Source of the DNA: Nostoc parmelioides FACHB-3921
GTDB taxonomy: Bacteria > Cyanobacteriota > Cyanobacteriia > Cyanobacteriales > Nostocaceae
DNA: 64,000 bases
Direction: 5' to 3'
Assembly: GCF_014696625.1 (NCBI RefSeq)
Contig: NZ_JACJQL010000004.1
Coordinates: 165,870-229,869 of the forward strand
The notes below the pieces were generated by a model. That model ran no database searches and was not told where the DNA came from. It was given only the letters and a program-made list of their open reading frames with translations. Every line of letters begins with the position of its first letter. The stretch's first letter is position 1. This document shows, one piece after another, positions 1 to 7,607 of this stretch. Position numbers and translations under genes: made by a program.

Positions 1-2794
1 TTAATTCATATCCCTTTTGTACTGTGTGGGCTGATTCCCAGCTATCAGCGTGAGGATACACAGTATAAGTAAATTCGTGTATGCCTGTGTCGGCTTCTGG
101 GTCAGGCCAAGTAGGGCTACGAAGTAAGGTTAGCCTTAATAGCTGGGGTTGACTATCGTAACCATATTTACAATCATTCAGTAAACTCACACCGTAAATA
201 CCCTCATCTGTGTCTGCCGTTAAATCAGCCCAACGTAAAGCTGGGACTTCCCATTTTGCTTTATCCTGTGGGTTTTGGGGTTGAGTTGGGCGACGAATTG
301 CACCGCAGGGAATTTCGTAAGTGGCAAAGTCGGCTGTAAGGTTGAGAGGAAAAGCGGCTTTTACTAAAACGTGCTTTTCTTGCCAATTGACTCTGGAAGC
401 GATTTTTAATTGGGGTGAACCGACTTGCAAGATATAGTCTTGACAAAATTCCGACTCACCTAATTGACGCACTACGCGGAGGCGATTCTGTACAGCGCCT
501 TGTTCTAGCCACTGGATAGATTTGAGGTTGGTTGCTGGTAGGGGATGCTGACTATAATTGGGGTCGATGTTCCAAGCATCCCAATATTGACCACTGTCTT
601 TAAAAGCCTGTAGTTGATTACCTGCACCAGACAATATTTCTCGTTGATGAGTTTTGTCATAGATGCTTGATAAATCTCCAGTATCAGGATCTACGATAAC
701 GCGCAGGTGTTCATTTTCGAGAACATAGTCTAGGGATGTGGGTGATGTGGGTGATGTGGGTGATGTAGGGGAAAGCCAAAAGAGGCGATAGCCTACAGAG
801 GGAATATCCTTGGCGTGGAATAGTATGGTTGATGGTTCAATTAACTGGGAAATTATTTGTTCGCCAGTAGTATCGTAGACTTGCCATTGTTGGTTAGGTG
901 GTGGTGGGGGTAGGGTGACTGATACTACCTCAGAGCGCTGCCAGTTGAGAGAATTGAAAACGAAAATGGGTAAACTATCGGCTTTTGGTGGCTCTGTTGG
1001 GGTAAAGTGAGATGCGATCGCCTGTAATGATTCCTCTAATATTTTGCTTCCTGTTTGTTCGACTTGCTGCCATTCGGGCAAGGCATCTATATATACTTGG
1101 GTAATGGAAGAACCAGGTAAAATATCGTGGAATTGGTTAAATAATACTTGCTTCCAAGCTGTTTCGATTTCGTCCTTGGGGTATGTCACACCACAGATAA
1201 AAGTTGCCAAGGTAGCAAATAGTTCTGCTTGGTATAGTAAATTTTCTGAATGCCGATTCCAGCGTTTTTGGTCTGCGTGGGTAGTGTAGCAGCCACGATG
1301 GAATTCTAAGTATAGTTCGTCGTTCCAGGTGGGGACTGTTGGCTGTTTAGTGTTGGCTGTTGACTGAATTTGCTGGAGATACTTTTCGGCGGTGATAAAT
1401 TCTAAGTCTGGGAAAAAAGGTGAGGTTTGCCAGCGTTGGGCGGTTTCTAACATATCACGGGTGGGGCCGCCGCCGTGGTCGCCGACACCAGGAAGCCATA
1501 AAGATTGAGTTAAACTAGTTTGGGTTTGCCACTCTAGAGAATAGGCTGCCATTTTGATGGGGTCAATGCCTTCGCCTATGGGTGCAGACATGACACTTAA
1601 TACTTGACTACCGTCAGGCGATCGCCACCAAAAAGCGCCATAATCAAATTTAGTAGTGTCGTTCCATCGTAGTTTTTGGGTGACGAAATACTCAATACCC
1701 CCATTCGCCAAAAATTGCGGTAGGGTTGCACAAAAACCAAAGGTGTCGGGAACCCAAACTACGGTCGTGAGTTTGCCGAATTTTTCTTGGAAATAGCGTT
1801 GACCGTATAGTAACTGACGGACTATAGATTCCCCAGCGATTAAATTGAGGTCAGGTTCTACCCAAAAACCGCCGATAACTTCCCATTTTTTGGCAGCTAC
1901 AGCTTGTTGAATTGCTGTAAATAAATCTGGGCGATGTTCTTCAATCCAAGCATACAGGGCTGGGGTGGAATGACAAAAGATTAACTCTGGAAAATCTTGT
2001 TGTAGTTTGAGGACTGATGCAAAAGTGTTTTGGGCTGCATTCCAAGTTTCACTAACTGGCCATAGCCATGCTAAATCTAAGTGGGCGTGACCTAATAAAT
2101 AGATTTGAAATTTTGGGTCGCTGATAGAAAGATGATTTATCAGGTTTTGGCGGAGGGTAATTAGAGATTCTGGGTTGGAGGGATTAATTTCTGGGATTGC
2201 TGCTGTGAGGATATTTAACTTTTCTGGGGCGAACTTTTCTAAATAAAGTTGTAATATTGCTAACTCATCGGCAATAAAACCTGGGTCAGGATGATTATAA
2301 TCTGTAGACTCGTAGACAAGGAGCGATCGCACTAAAGCACCATCACAATGACCAGGACTCGCTAGCCGCAAAGCCACTACAAATTCTTGTCCTGGTGATA
2401 CTTCCCGACTAAGTAAAACTCTAGGGGAACAATCAAATAAATCTCCCTCCAGTACTAATTCCCCGTTCACGTATATTTTGGCAGAGTCCGCCCACCAAAG
2501 TAGGGACAGCCGCAAAGACAACCCCGCTAAAGGATAATCATGTAAACTCTGGGGAACTACGAATTTCTGTTCTAGCCACAGTACTTGCTGTCCACCACTC
2601 CAAGCAATGTTACCCTTAGTGTCTAACTCTACAGGTTGCCAATTGGATACACTAGATGTAGCAACGTCAGTAATTTCTCTGGTCGAGTCCTGGTATAACC
2701 AAGTAGATTGAACATTAACTTGACAACAACTGCGTAATTGCTCAATTGCGTCTGAGATTAAATTTGTCTGAGATTGAGATACTGTCGGGGTCAT
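1..2794 (-). CDS. Alpha-mannosidase (GH38), C-terminus cut by window edge
   Basis: Retaining glycoside hydrolase family 38 alpha-mannosidase, expected to remove alpha-linked mannose from glycans. About 931 codons are visible from an ATG at 2794. The frame is still open at position 2, so the last part lies outside the window. Seen motifs: HAHLDLAW near residues 236-243 (metal/substrate histidine and aspartate), VPDTFG near residue 348 (nucleophile Asp), and a YLEFHRG block downstream. An N-terminal galactose-binding-like beta region precedes the catalytic domain. The C-terminal beta domain contains an in-frame 9-bp repeat giving SPT-SPT-SPT-SPT (DNA 735-770), which looks like a repeat expansion in a loop. 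No signal peptide is visible, so a cytoplasmic enzyme is likely. The substrate is unknown. Confidence 0.9.
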   Translation of the reverse strand, partial: MTPTVSQSQTNLISDAIEQLRSCCQVNVQSTWLYQDSTREITDVATSSVSNWQPVELDTKGNIAWSGGQQVLWLEQKFVVPQSLHDYPLAGLSLRLSLLWWADSAKIYVNGELVLEGDLFDCSPRVLLSREVSPGQEFVVALRLASPGHCDGALVRSLLVYESTDYNHPDPGFIADELAILQLYLEKFAPEKLNILTAAIPEINPSNPESLITLRQNLINHLSISDPKFQIYLLGHAHLDLAWLWPVSETWNAAQNTFASVLKLQQDFPELIFCHSTPALYAWIEEHRPDLFTAIQQAVAAKKWEVIGGFWVEPDLNLIAGESIVRQLLYGQRYFQEKFGKLTTVVWVPDTFGFCATLPQFLANGGIEYFVTQKLRWNDTTKFDYGAFWWRSPDGSQVLSVMSAPIGEGIDPIKMAAYSLEWQTQTSLTQSLWLPGVGDHGGGPTRDMLETAQRWQTSPFFPDLEFITAEKYLQQIQSTANTKQPTVPTWNDELYLEFHRGCYTTHADQKRWNRHSENLLYQAELFATLATFICGVTYPKDEIETAWKQVLFNQFHDILPGSSITQVYIDALPEWQQVEQTGSKILEESLQAIASHFTPTEPPKADSLPIFVFNSLNWQRSEVVSVTLPPPPPNQQWQVYDTTGEQIISQLIEPSTILFHAKDIPSVGYRLFWLSPTSPTSPTSPTSLDYVLENEHLRVIVDPDTGDLSSIYDKTHQREILSGAGNQLQAFKDSGQYWDAWNIDPNYSQHPLPATNLKSIQWLEQGAVQNRLRVVRQLGESEFCQDYILQVGSPQLKIASRVNWQEKHVLVKAAFPLNLTADFATYEIPCGAIRRPTQPQNPQDKAKWEVPALRWADLTADTDEGIYGVSLLNDCKYGYDSQPQLLRLTLLRSPTWPDPEADTGIHEFTYTVYPHADSWESAHTVQKGYEL
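735..770. repeat. In-frame 9-bp tandem repeat inside the alpha-mannosidase
   Basis: Four imperfect copies of a 9-bp unit (GGTGATGTG) keep the reading frame and encode consecutive Ser-Pro-Thr triplets in the gene on the opposite strand. The length is likely to vary between strains. Confidence 0.8.
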
Positions 2795-3061
2795 ATATTC
2801 GCTAAAATCAAAGCACTTACAAGAATTATTTAGATAGTAGTCAGAAGTCAGAATTGGGAATAAAGTTGTGTAAAACTGTTGGCAGGCTAGATTTTCCTAC
2901 TTTATCCTTGACGAGAAAAGTAAAGCTGAGAATTTTTGGCTTTTCCATCTCTGGCGGTTATTATGTCTATGCTGAATCCTGTATTCTAAATTTTGAATAC
3001 ATTTATATTGTTGGGCGGGAGTCTCAAAAATTAACAAGGCTCACACTAATTAGTTACTACC

Positions 3062-4600
3062 ATGTCATCTGGTTCTTCTGGTCGTTATCAAAGCAGATTA
3101 TTTAACTTTGTCAACCAGCAATCTCGGCGGTTGACGGAAAATTGGGGAAGTACCTTACGGAATTTACAAGTTGCGACTAAGTGGGGTGTGTCAGCATTAC
3201 TTTATCCTGTGTTGATGTTTTTGCAGTCATCTGATTCATCGGTGAAAAAGTTAGACACCAAAGAACCAGAACTGCTGAAAAGGTTACAGCCTCATGATAC
3301 TGACTTATTTTCCCCAACTCCCCTAGCGACCGATAGACCTATTCAGCGTGTATTAGAGTCTGTCCAATATTTATCACCAGAAGAAACCGATATTACGGCT
3401 TCCACCACATCCAAATTTGCCAAGATTTTGCAGTCGTTGCAAGCCAAATTTCTTACCCATCGCCCAACAAAACAAAATTATTCTCAATCCCTAACTATTT
3501 CAGACGCAACGTTAGCAACCGTTAACCCTTCCCCTCTAGAAAACCCACTCCAACGCCATCTACCGATGGTTAGAGGAGTAGCATCAGATGTAGTCAATCG
3601 TCAGTTGGTACTAGTCAGTGCTGAGAACCAGATTCTCGATATTTTGACACCGCAACAACAAGCCAAATTAACAGACAGAATTCTCAGCGAAGTAGCTGAA
3701 TATTGGCATTCTTGGCAATTAACTGAAGCGCAACAGCAAGCCCATTTACTACCAGAAATTAATCGGTTATTAGCAAAGTTGACAGGCGAAAATATGAGCA
3801 AAACGCCTGTAATTGCTGAGGGAATTACCAAAAGAGTCCTGAACACAGGTAAAATGGTAGCTCTACTAGATGCAGCGATCGCTAAATTAGAACAAACTGC
3901 CATAGTCCCGACACAGCAACGCAGTCTAGAAATAATGCGAGTTGCCCAAACTCAAGTCAACATCTTTCTTTATGGCAAAGAACAGCTAAACTCTAGAAAA
4001 GAAATAGTAGCTAGTCCTGAGAATATAGTTACCCAAAAACAAAATATTTCAGCTTTAATTGAAGCAGCCGTTAATTACTTCTTTGGTGTACCTAAATATA
4101 AAGTATTAGAGTCTAGTTTTTTTGAGCAAAAATTACCTGATAGTTATCAGTCACCACATGAGTATTTCACAAACGACCCTTGGCTAGATTGGACTGATTT
4201 GTATGATGATGCTGAAAATCTTACAGCAAAGATTATGCAATCATCAACAACCAAATCCAGTCTTCCTCCTCATAAATCGGCTGGTTTCTCTGGTCAGAAA
4301 AAACAGCCTACACCACAACAAAAATCAGCCTCTAGTTTACTACAAAAGAAAAAACACACATATAGAAAAGTTGCCTCAACAAAACAAATCCCAGCTTATC
4401 TCTCACAACAGCAACCTTATTCCGACGCAAACCAAGCAGAAGCCCAACCAGATTGGATAGAAACGACAGCGACCGTACTAGGCTATGAAAAGCACCTATT
4501 GGAATATATTCTGGAATGGTTAGACCGTGCTATTCTCTGGATAGAAAAAATATTGACAAATATTTTTTACTTTTTGCAAGGTTTATTGCGGGGTAAATGA
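3062..4600 (+). CDS. Hypothetical protein, 512 residues
   Basis: Not recognised. The protein is hydrophilic over most of its length, with many Gln, Lys and Ser residues. A helical middle part (about residues 150-320) is followed by a low-complexity Lys/Gln/Ser-rich linker (about 380-450). The end is an amphipathic to hydrophobic helix rich in Trp, Leu and Ile (last 35 residues), which could associate with a membrane. A moderately hydrophobic stretch near residues 40-55 is the only other candidate membrane contact. No signal peptide or catalytic motif was seen. The ATG at 3062 has no clear Shine-Dalgarno. It stands alone between a divergent alpha-mannosidase and a convergent acyltransferase. 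Coding is supported by length and codon usage like its neighbours. Confidence 0.75.
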   Translation: MSSGSSGRYQSRLFNFVNQQSRRLTENWGSTLRNLQVATKWGVSALLYPVLMFLQSSDSSVKKLDTKEPELLKRLQPHDTDLFSPTPLATDRPIQRVLESVQYLSPEETDITASTTSKFAKILQSLQAKFLTHRPTKQNYSQSLTISDATLATVNPSPLENPLQRHLPMVRGVASDVVNRQLVLVSAENQILDILTPQQQAKLTDRILSEVAEYWHSWQLTEAQQQAHLLPEINRLLAKLTGENMSKTPVIAEGITKRVLNTGKMVALLDAAIAKLEQTAIVPTQQRSLEIMRVAQTQVNIFLYGKEQLNSRKEIVASPENIVTQKQNISALIEAAVNYFFGVPKYKVLESSFFEQKLPDSYQSPHEYFTNDPWLDWTDLYDDAENLTAKIMQSSTTKSSLPPHKSAGFSGQKKQPTPQQKSASSLLQKKKHTYRKVASTKQIPAYLSQQQPYSDANQAEAQPDWIETTATVLGYEKHLLEYILEWLDRAILWIEKILTNIFYFLQGLLRGK

Positions 4601-4736
4601 AACTTAATTACCTAGTGAAGTTACTATTTTTTGGTAATGGGTAGTGGGTCGTTAGCTTTTACTATTAGCTATTACCAATGACTGATTAATAAGCCCCACA
4701 AACTTAATTAGGTTCACAGGCACAAGATATACACTT

Positions 4737-5681
4737 TCACCACAGCATATGGTTAAGAAAATGTCGCAGTAGTTTTGAGCCTGTTGGTTCCTGATAATCT
4801 GTGGGTAATAAATCCTGCATTGCTTCTTGCAACTTATGTAACGCTACATCTACTTCTTGGCGGTTTGGTCTGTTAGTTTGGTCAAAATACAAAGGTTCAC
4901 CAATCCGAACAGTTAATTCTTTGCGCCAATATAGGTCGTGAGTGCCGATTAAAGCTATTGGTACTATGGGTACGCCAGCTCGTAAAGCATAAATCACAGT
5001 CCCTCGTTTTAGGGGGAGATGTAACTGACCCTCCACATTTCCCAGCCGTCCTTCGGGAAAAAGAATCATCCCGTCCCCTTGGGCTAAAATTCCTAAAACA
5101 ATGCGGTCTATCTGTCGCAGTGTAGGTATATCTCCCCCGGTGGGTACAGTTTCTTCAATGGTTTGGGCTAATTCTGTGAGGTCTTGTCTTCCTGCTTTAG
5201 CTGCTTGAATGACAGCGATTTCTTCTTTCCATATCCGGGCTAAGGGAATCACCCCTCCAGCAAAACCCAAAATAAAACGCTTCCACCATTTGTTGTAGAG
5301 GGTACGAGCATCGCCCACAATATAGTAATGGGGTTGGGCGGGTATTTCCGCCAACAGCAGCAGAGGGTCGAGATGGTGCAGATGATTAGCTGCGATAATA
5401 GCCGATGTTTGGGGAATTTTTTCCGAGTTTTCGACGTGTACCCGAAAGATACCATGAATGAGCGATCGCAATACAAAACGACGTATCCCCGCATCAACTC
5501 TAGGTTCCATCAGCCCTTGATGCCTAGCTTCCAAACCAGCCAGAGTTTTAGCAATTATCTCACGCACGGAGCGATCGCCTGCCGCCGCCACCCCTTCTTG
5601 TACCCGCTTAATAGTTGCAGTCGTTAAGGATGGTAAGACTTCTGTTCGCGTACTAATTTCTGGCTGGTCGTTGGATTTCAC
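4737..5681 (-). CDS. PlsC-type 1-acyl-glycerol-3-phosphate acyltransferase family protein
   Basis: Lysophospholipid acyltransferase family protein of 314 residues, expected to transfer an acyl group from acyl-ACP onto a lysophosphatidate-like acceptor at the membrane. The family NHx4D catalytic motif is seen as NHLHHLD about residues 98-104, the acceptor-binding block as FPEGRLG about residue 207, and a PIVPIALIG block follows. The N-terminal 60 residues (charged, helical) and an inserted acidic segment between the two main motifs make it longer than the minimal PlsC (about 240 residues). The exact acceptor cannot be told from sequence, and cyanobacteria carry several paralogues, so no symbol is given. 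It converges on the preceding hypothetical gene. Confidence 0.85.
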   Translation of the reverse strand: MKSNDQPEISTRTEVLPSLTTATIKRVQEGVAAAGDRSVREIIAKTLAGLEARHQGLMEPRVDAGIRRFVLRSLIHGIFRVHVENSEKIPQTSAIIAANHLHHLDPLLLLAEIPAQPHYYIVGDARTLYNKWWKRFILGFAGGVIPLARIWKEEIAVIQAAKAGRQDLTELAQTIEETVPTGGDIPTLRQIDRIVLGILAQGDGMILFPEGRLGNVEGQLHLPLKRGTVIYALRAGVPIVPIALIGTHDLYWRKELTVRIGEPLYFDQTNRPNRQEVDVALHKLQEAMQDLLPTDYQEPTGSKLLRHFLNHMLW

Positions 5682-5757
5682 TTCATTTAAGCCTGACTGA
5701 GCAGATTTGTGAAAAAAACGTTTGATCAGCTAATAATTATTTAAATTGTATTTCTTA

Positions 5758-5796
5758 ATTTTGAATTTTGAATTTTGAATTTTGAATTTTGAATTG
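5758..5796. repeat. STRR, heptamer TTTTGAA repeats
   Basis: About five uninterrupted copies of a 7-bp unit (TTTTGAA), a short tandemly repeated repetitive sequence typical of heterocystous cyanobacteria. It ends directly before the start codon of the alpha/beta hydrolase and forms the left arm of a perfect inverted repeat with 6641-6673. Confidence 0.9.
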
Positions 5797-5804
5797 ATTC
5801 ATGG
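5772..5804. repeat. Left arm of a 33-bp perfect inverted repeat framing the hydrolase gene
   Basis: Bases 5772-5804 are the exact reverse complement of 6641-6673. The arm includes the ATGG of the start codon as well as heptamer repeats, so it is not only low-complexity sequence. Confidence 0.9.
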
Positions 5805-6646
5805 TCTACCACAACGAAGGCGTATTTAAAAGTGTCGATGGACTTGAGCTTTTTTATCAGAATTGGTATCCACAAGGCACAGCAAAAGCCATCTTGGTGA
5901 TTGTGCATGGACTCGGAGGACACAGTGATAAATATAGCAATATCGTCAACCATCTAACAGCCAAAGAATATGCCGTTTATGGCTTAGATTTACGCGGTCA
6001 TGGGCGCTCGCCTGGACAGCGTGGTCACATCAACGCCTGGGCTGATTTTCGCGGTGATTTGGGCGCTTTTCTAGAGCTAATTCAGACCCAACAGCCACAA
6101 TCCCCAATTTTCTTACTAGGGCATAGTTTAGGTGCAGTAGTTGTCTGCGACTATATTTTACGCTGTCCCCAAGAAGCCGCAAAATTACAAGGTGCGATCG
6201 CCTTAGCGCCAGCCATCGGCAAAGTCGGCGTGTCGAAATTCCGCTTACTTGTAGGTAAATTGCTTTCGCAAATATGGCCGCGCTTCTCCTTAACCACTGG
6301 ACTTGACCTCAGTGCAGGTTCACGAGACGAGAAAGTTGTAGCTGCTTATGCTCAAGACACCCTACGTCATAACCTTGGTAGCGCCCGTTTAGCTACAGAA
6401 TACTTTGCCACCGTCGCCTGGATTCATGCTCATGCACCTGACTGGCAAATCCCCCTGCTGATTCTTCACGGTAGCAGCGATCGCATCGCCTCCCCCGAAG
6501 GCGGAGAAATTTTTTACAAACACGTAGGTTGTTCAGATAAGTTACGTATCGAGTACCCGCAAGCCTATCATGACCTACAAGCAGACCTCAACTACCAACA
6601 AGTCCTAGCTGACCTAGAACATTGGCTAGAACATCATTTGCCATGA
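5801..6646 (+). CDS. Alpha/beta hydrolase (monoacylglycerol lipase / serine aminopeptidase S33 type)
   Basis: Serine hydrolase of 281 residues with the monoacylglycerol-lipase fold. The oxyanion/HG segment VHGLGGHSDKY lies near residue 35, the nucleophile elbow GHSLGA near residue 106, the acid HGSSD near residue 226 and the catalytic His in QAYHDL near residue 256. The likely reaction is hydrolysis of monoacylglycerols or other lipid esters, inferred from the family. No signal peptide is seen. The start codon directly follows an STRR, and no Shine-Dalgarno can be recognised. The gene body is bounded by a 33-bp perfect inverted repeat that runs into both its first and last codons, which suggests that repeats have targeted the gene ends or that the gene moved as a unit. 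Confidence 0.85.
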   Translation: MVYHNEGVFKSVDGLELFYQNWYPQGTAKAILVIVHGLGGHSDKYSNIVNHLTAKEYAVYGLDLRGHGRSPGQRGHINAWADFRGDLGAFLELIQTQQPQSPIFLLGHSLGAVVVCDYILRCPQEAAKLQGAIALAPAIGKVGVSKFRLLVGKLLSQIWPRFSLTTGLDLSAGSRDEKVVAAYAQDTLRHNLGSARLATEYFATVAWIHAHAPDWQIPLLILHGSSDRIASPEGGEIFYKHVGCSDKLRIEYPQAYHDLQADLNYQQVLADLEHWLEHHLP

Positions 6647-6673
6647 ATCAATTCAAAATTCAAAATTCAAAAT
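6641..6673. repeat. Right arm of the 33-bp inverted repeat
   Basis: Exact reverse complement of 5772-5804. It covers the last sense codon and the TGA stop of the hydrolase gene and continues into AATTCAAA heptamer repeats. Confidence 0.9.
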
Positions 6674-6832
6674 AAATTCTTCCCCTGCTTCCCTCGCTTC
6701 CCCTGCACACCAAAGCGATTGGATAGTTTTTTAGTGAGAATTCCCCTCTTCTGTTCCCAATCCCAAAATTTTTTCCCGACCTATTGACATCGCCTGAAAA
6801 ATCAGTTAATTTATAAAAGGTCTGAGATTGAT

Positions 6833-6905
6833 GCCCCCATCGTCTAGAGGCCTAGGACACCTCCCTTTCACGGAGGTAACGGGGATTCGAATTCCCCTGG
6901 GGGTA
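6833..6905 (+). tRNA. tRNA-Glu (anticodon TTC)
   Basis: A 73-base cloverleaf. The acceptor arm is GCCCCCA with TGGGGGT (a G1-U72 pair). The anticodon stem CCTCC/GGAGG has a CTTTCAC loop giving anticodon TTC, and the T arm is GGGGA-TTCGAAT-TCCCC. The CCA end is not encoded. Besides translation, charged tRNA-Glu feeds 5-aminolevulinate synthesis for chlorophyll and haem (C5 pathway) in cyanobacteria. Confidence 0.97.
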
Positions 6906-6956
6906 CTAAAAAATTAAATCTAAACTTTCTAAGTTTAAAGACTTATAGATTAAGTT

Positions 6957-6995
6957 AAATCCCTTCAAGATTACTCCTGAAGGGGTTTAAATTTT
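6957..6995. terminator. Bidirectional terminator between tRNA-Glu and the convergent SRPBCC gene
   Basis: Stem AAATCCCTTCA / TGAAGGGGTTT with a 10-base loop, followed by AAATTTTT on the plus strand. Its position between convergent transcripts fits a shared intrinsic terminator. Confidence 0.75.
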
Positions 6996-6998
6996 TAA

Positions 6999-7607
6999 CT
7001 AGAGACTCTGGATAGCTAAAGACTCAACTCTTTGGTAAATTGCCAACAGATTAGACCTAAGATCCTGACTCAGACGACGCTCAATAATAGTGATTGGCAT
7101 AGTCAACTTAGGCCAAACTTGGATTGTGTAACACAGATCAGTACCAATTACATTACCAAGAGCATAAGGCTGTAAACACCAATTACCTGAAAAGCCTTTA
7201 AAATCTCCCTCAACCATTTGGAAATTTATTTCCTTGGGGAAGTATTCTTCCAAATCTAGAACCACACGGGCGCAAAATTTGAAATTGAGTAAGCGCTGAG
7301 AGCCGATTTGTTCCAGTCTAATGCCACCATTGGGATGTTCAAGCAGAGAACTTTTAGCGAGGTTGGGAATAAAGTCAGCTAAGGCTTCATAATTTGTGAG
7401 TACCTGCCAAACTTGTTCCACTGGTTGGGGAATTTGGACTCTAGCCGTAATTTGCCGTTGTCGGTCGGCGATTTTCTCAACTTGGATTTCTACAGATGGT
7501 AGGTTGTCTGCACCTGCAACTAATTCGCCATCTAAATCGGGGTTAAATTCCAAGTCTTCTGTAGGGTTGTATTGTTTAGTCACTTTCAGAATATGGTGTG
7601 CTTTCAT
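6999..7607 (-). CDS. SRPBCC (cyclase/dehydrase, Coq10-like) family protein
   Basis: Protein of 202 residues with a START-like/SRPBCC fold, judged from the segment VEQVWQVLTNYEALADFIPNL (written here as a family hallmark, about residues 63-83) and the C-terminal amphipathic helix. Members bind hydrophobic ligands, and the ligand here is unknown. The first 45 residues are an acidic extension. The start lies 32 bases inside the 3' end of the upstream kinase gene, so translation is probably coupled and the two form one operon. No Shine-Dalgarno is clear for this start. The plus-strand tRNA converges on it. Confidence 0.8.
   Translation of the reverse strand: MKAHHILKVTKQYNPTEDLEFNPDLDGELVAGADNLPSVEIQVEKIADRQRQITARVQIPQPVEQVWQVLTNYEALADFIPNLAKSSLLEHPNGGIRLEQIGSQRLLNFKFCARVVLDLEEYFPKEINFQMVEGDFKGFSGNWCLQPYALGNVIGTDLCYTIQVWPKLTMPITIIERRLSQDLRSNLLAIYQRVESLAIQSL

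Noticed and set aside
2854..3105. 83-residue frame upstream of the hypothetical gene
   Set aside because: No ribosome binding site, overlaps the better-supported start at 3062, and has no conserved-looking features.
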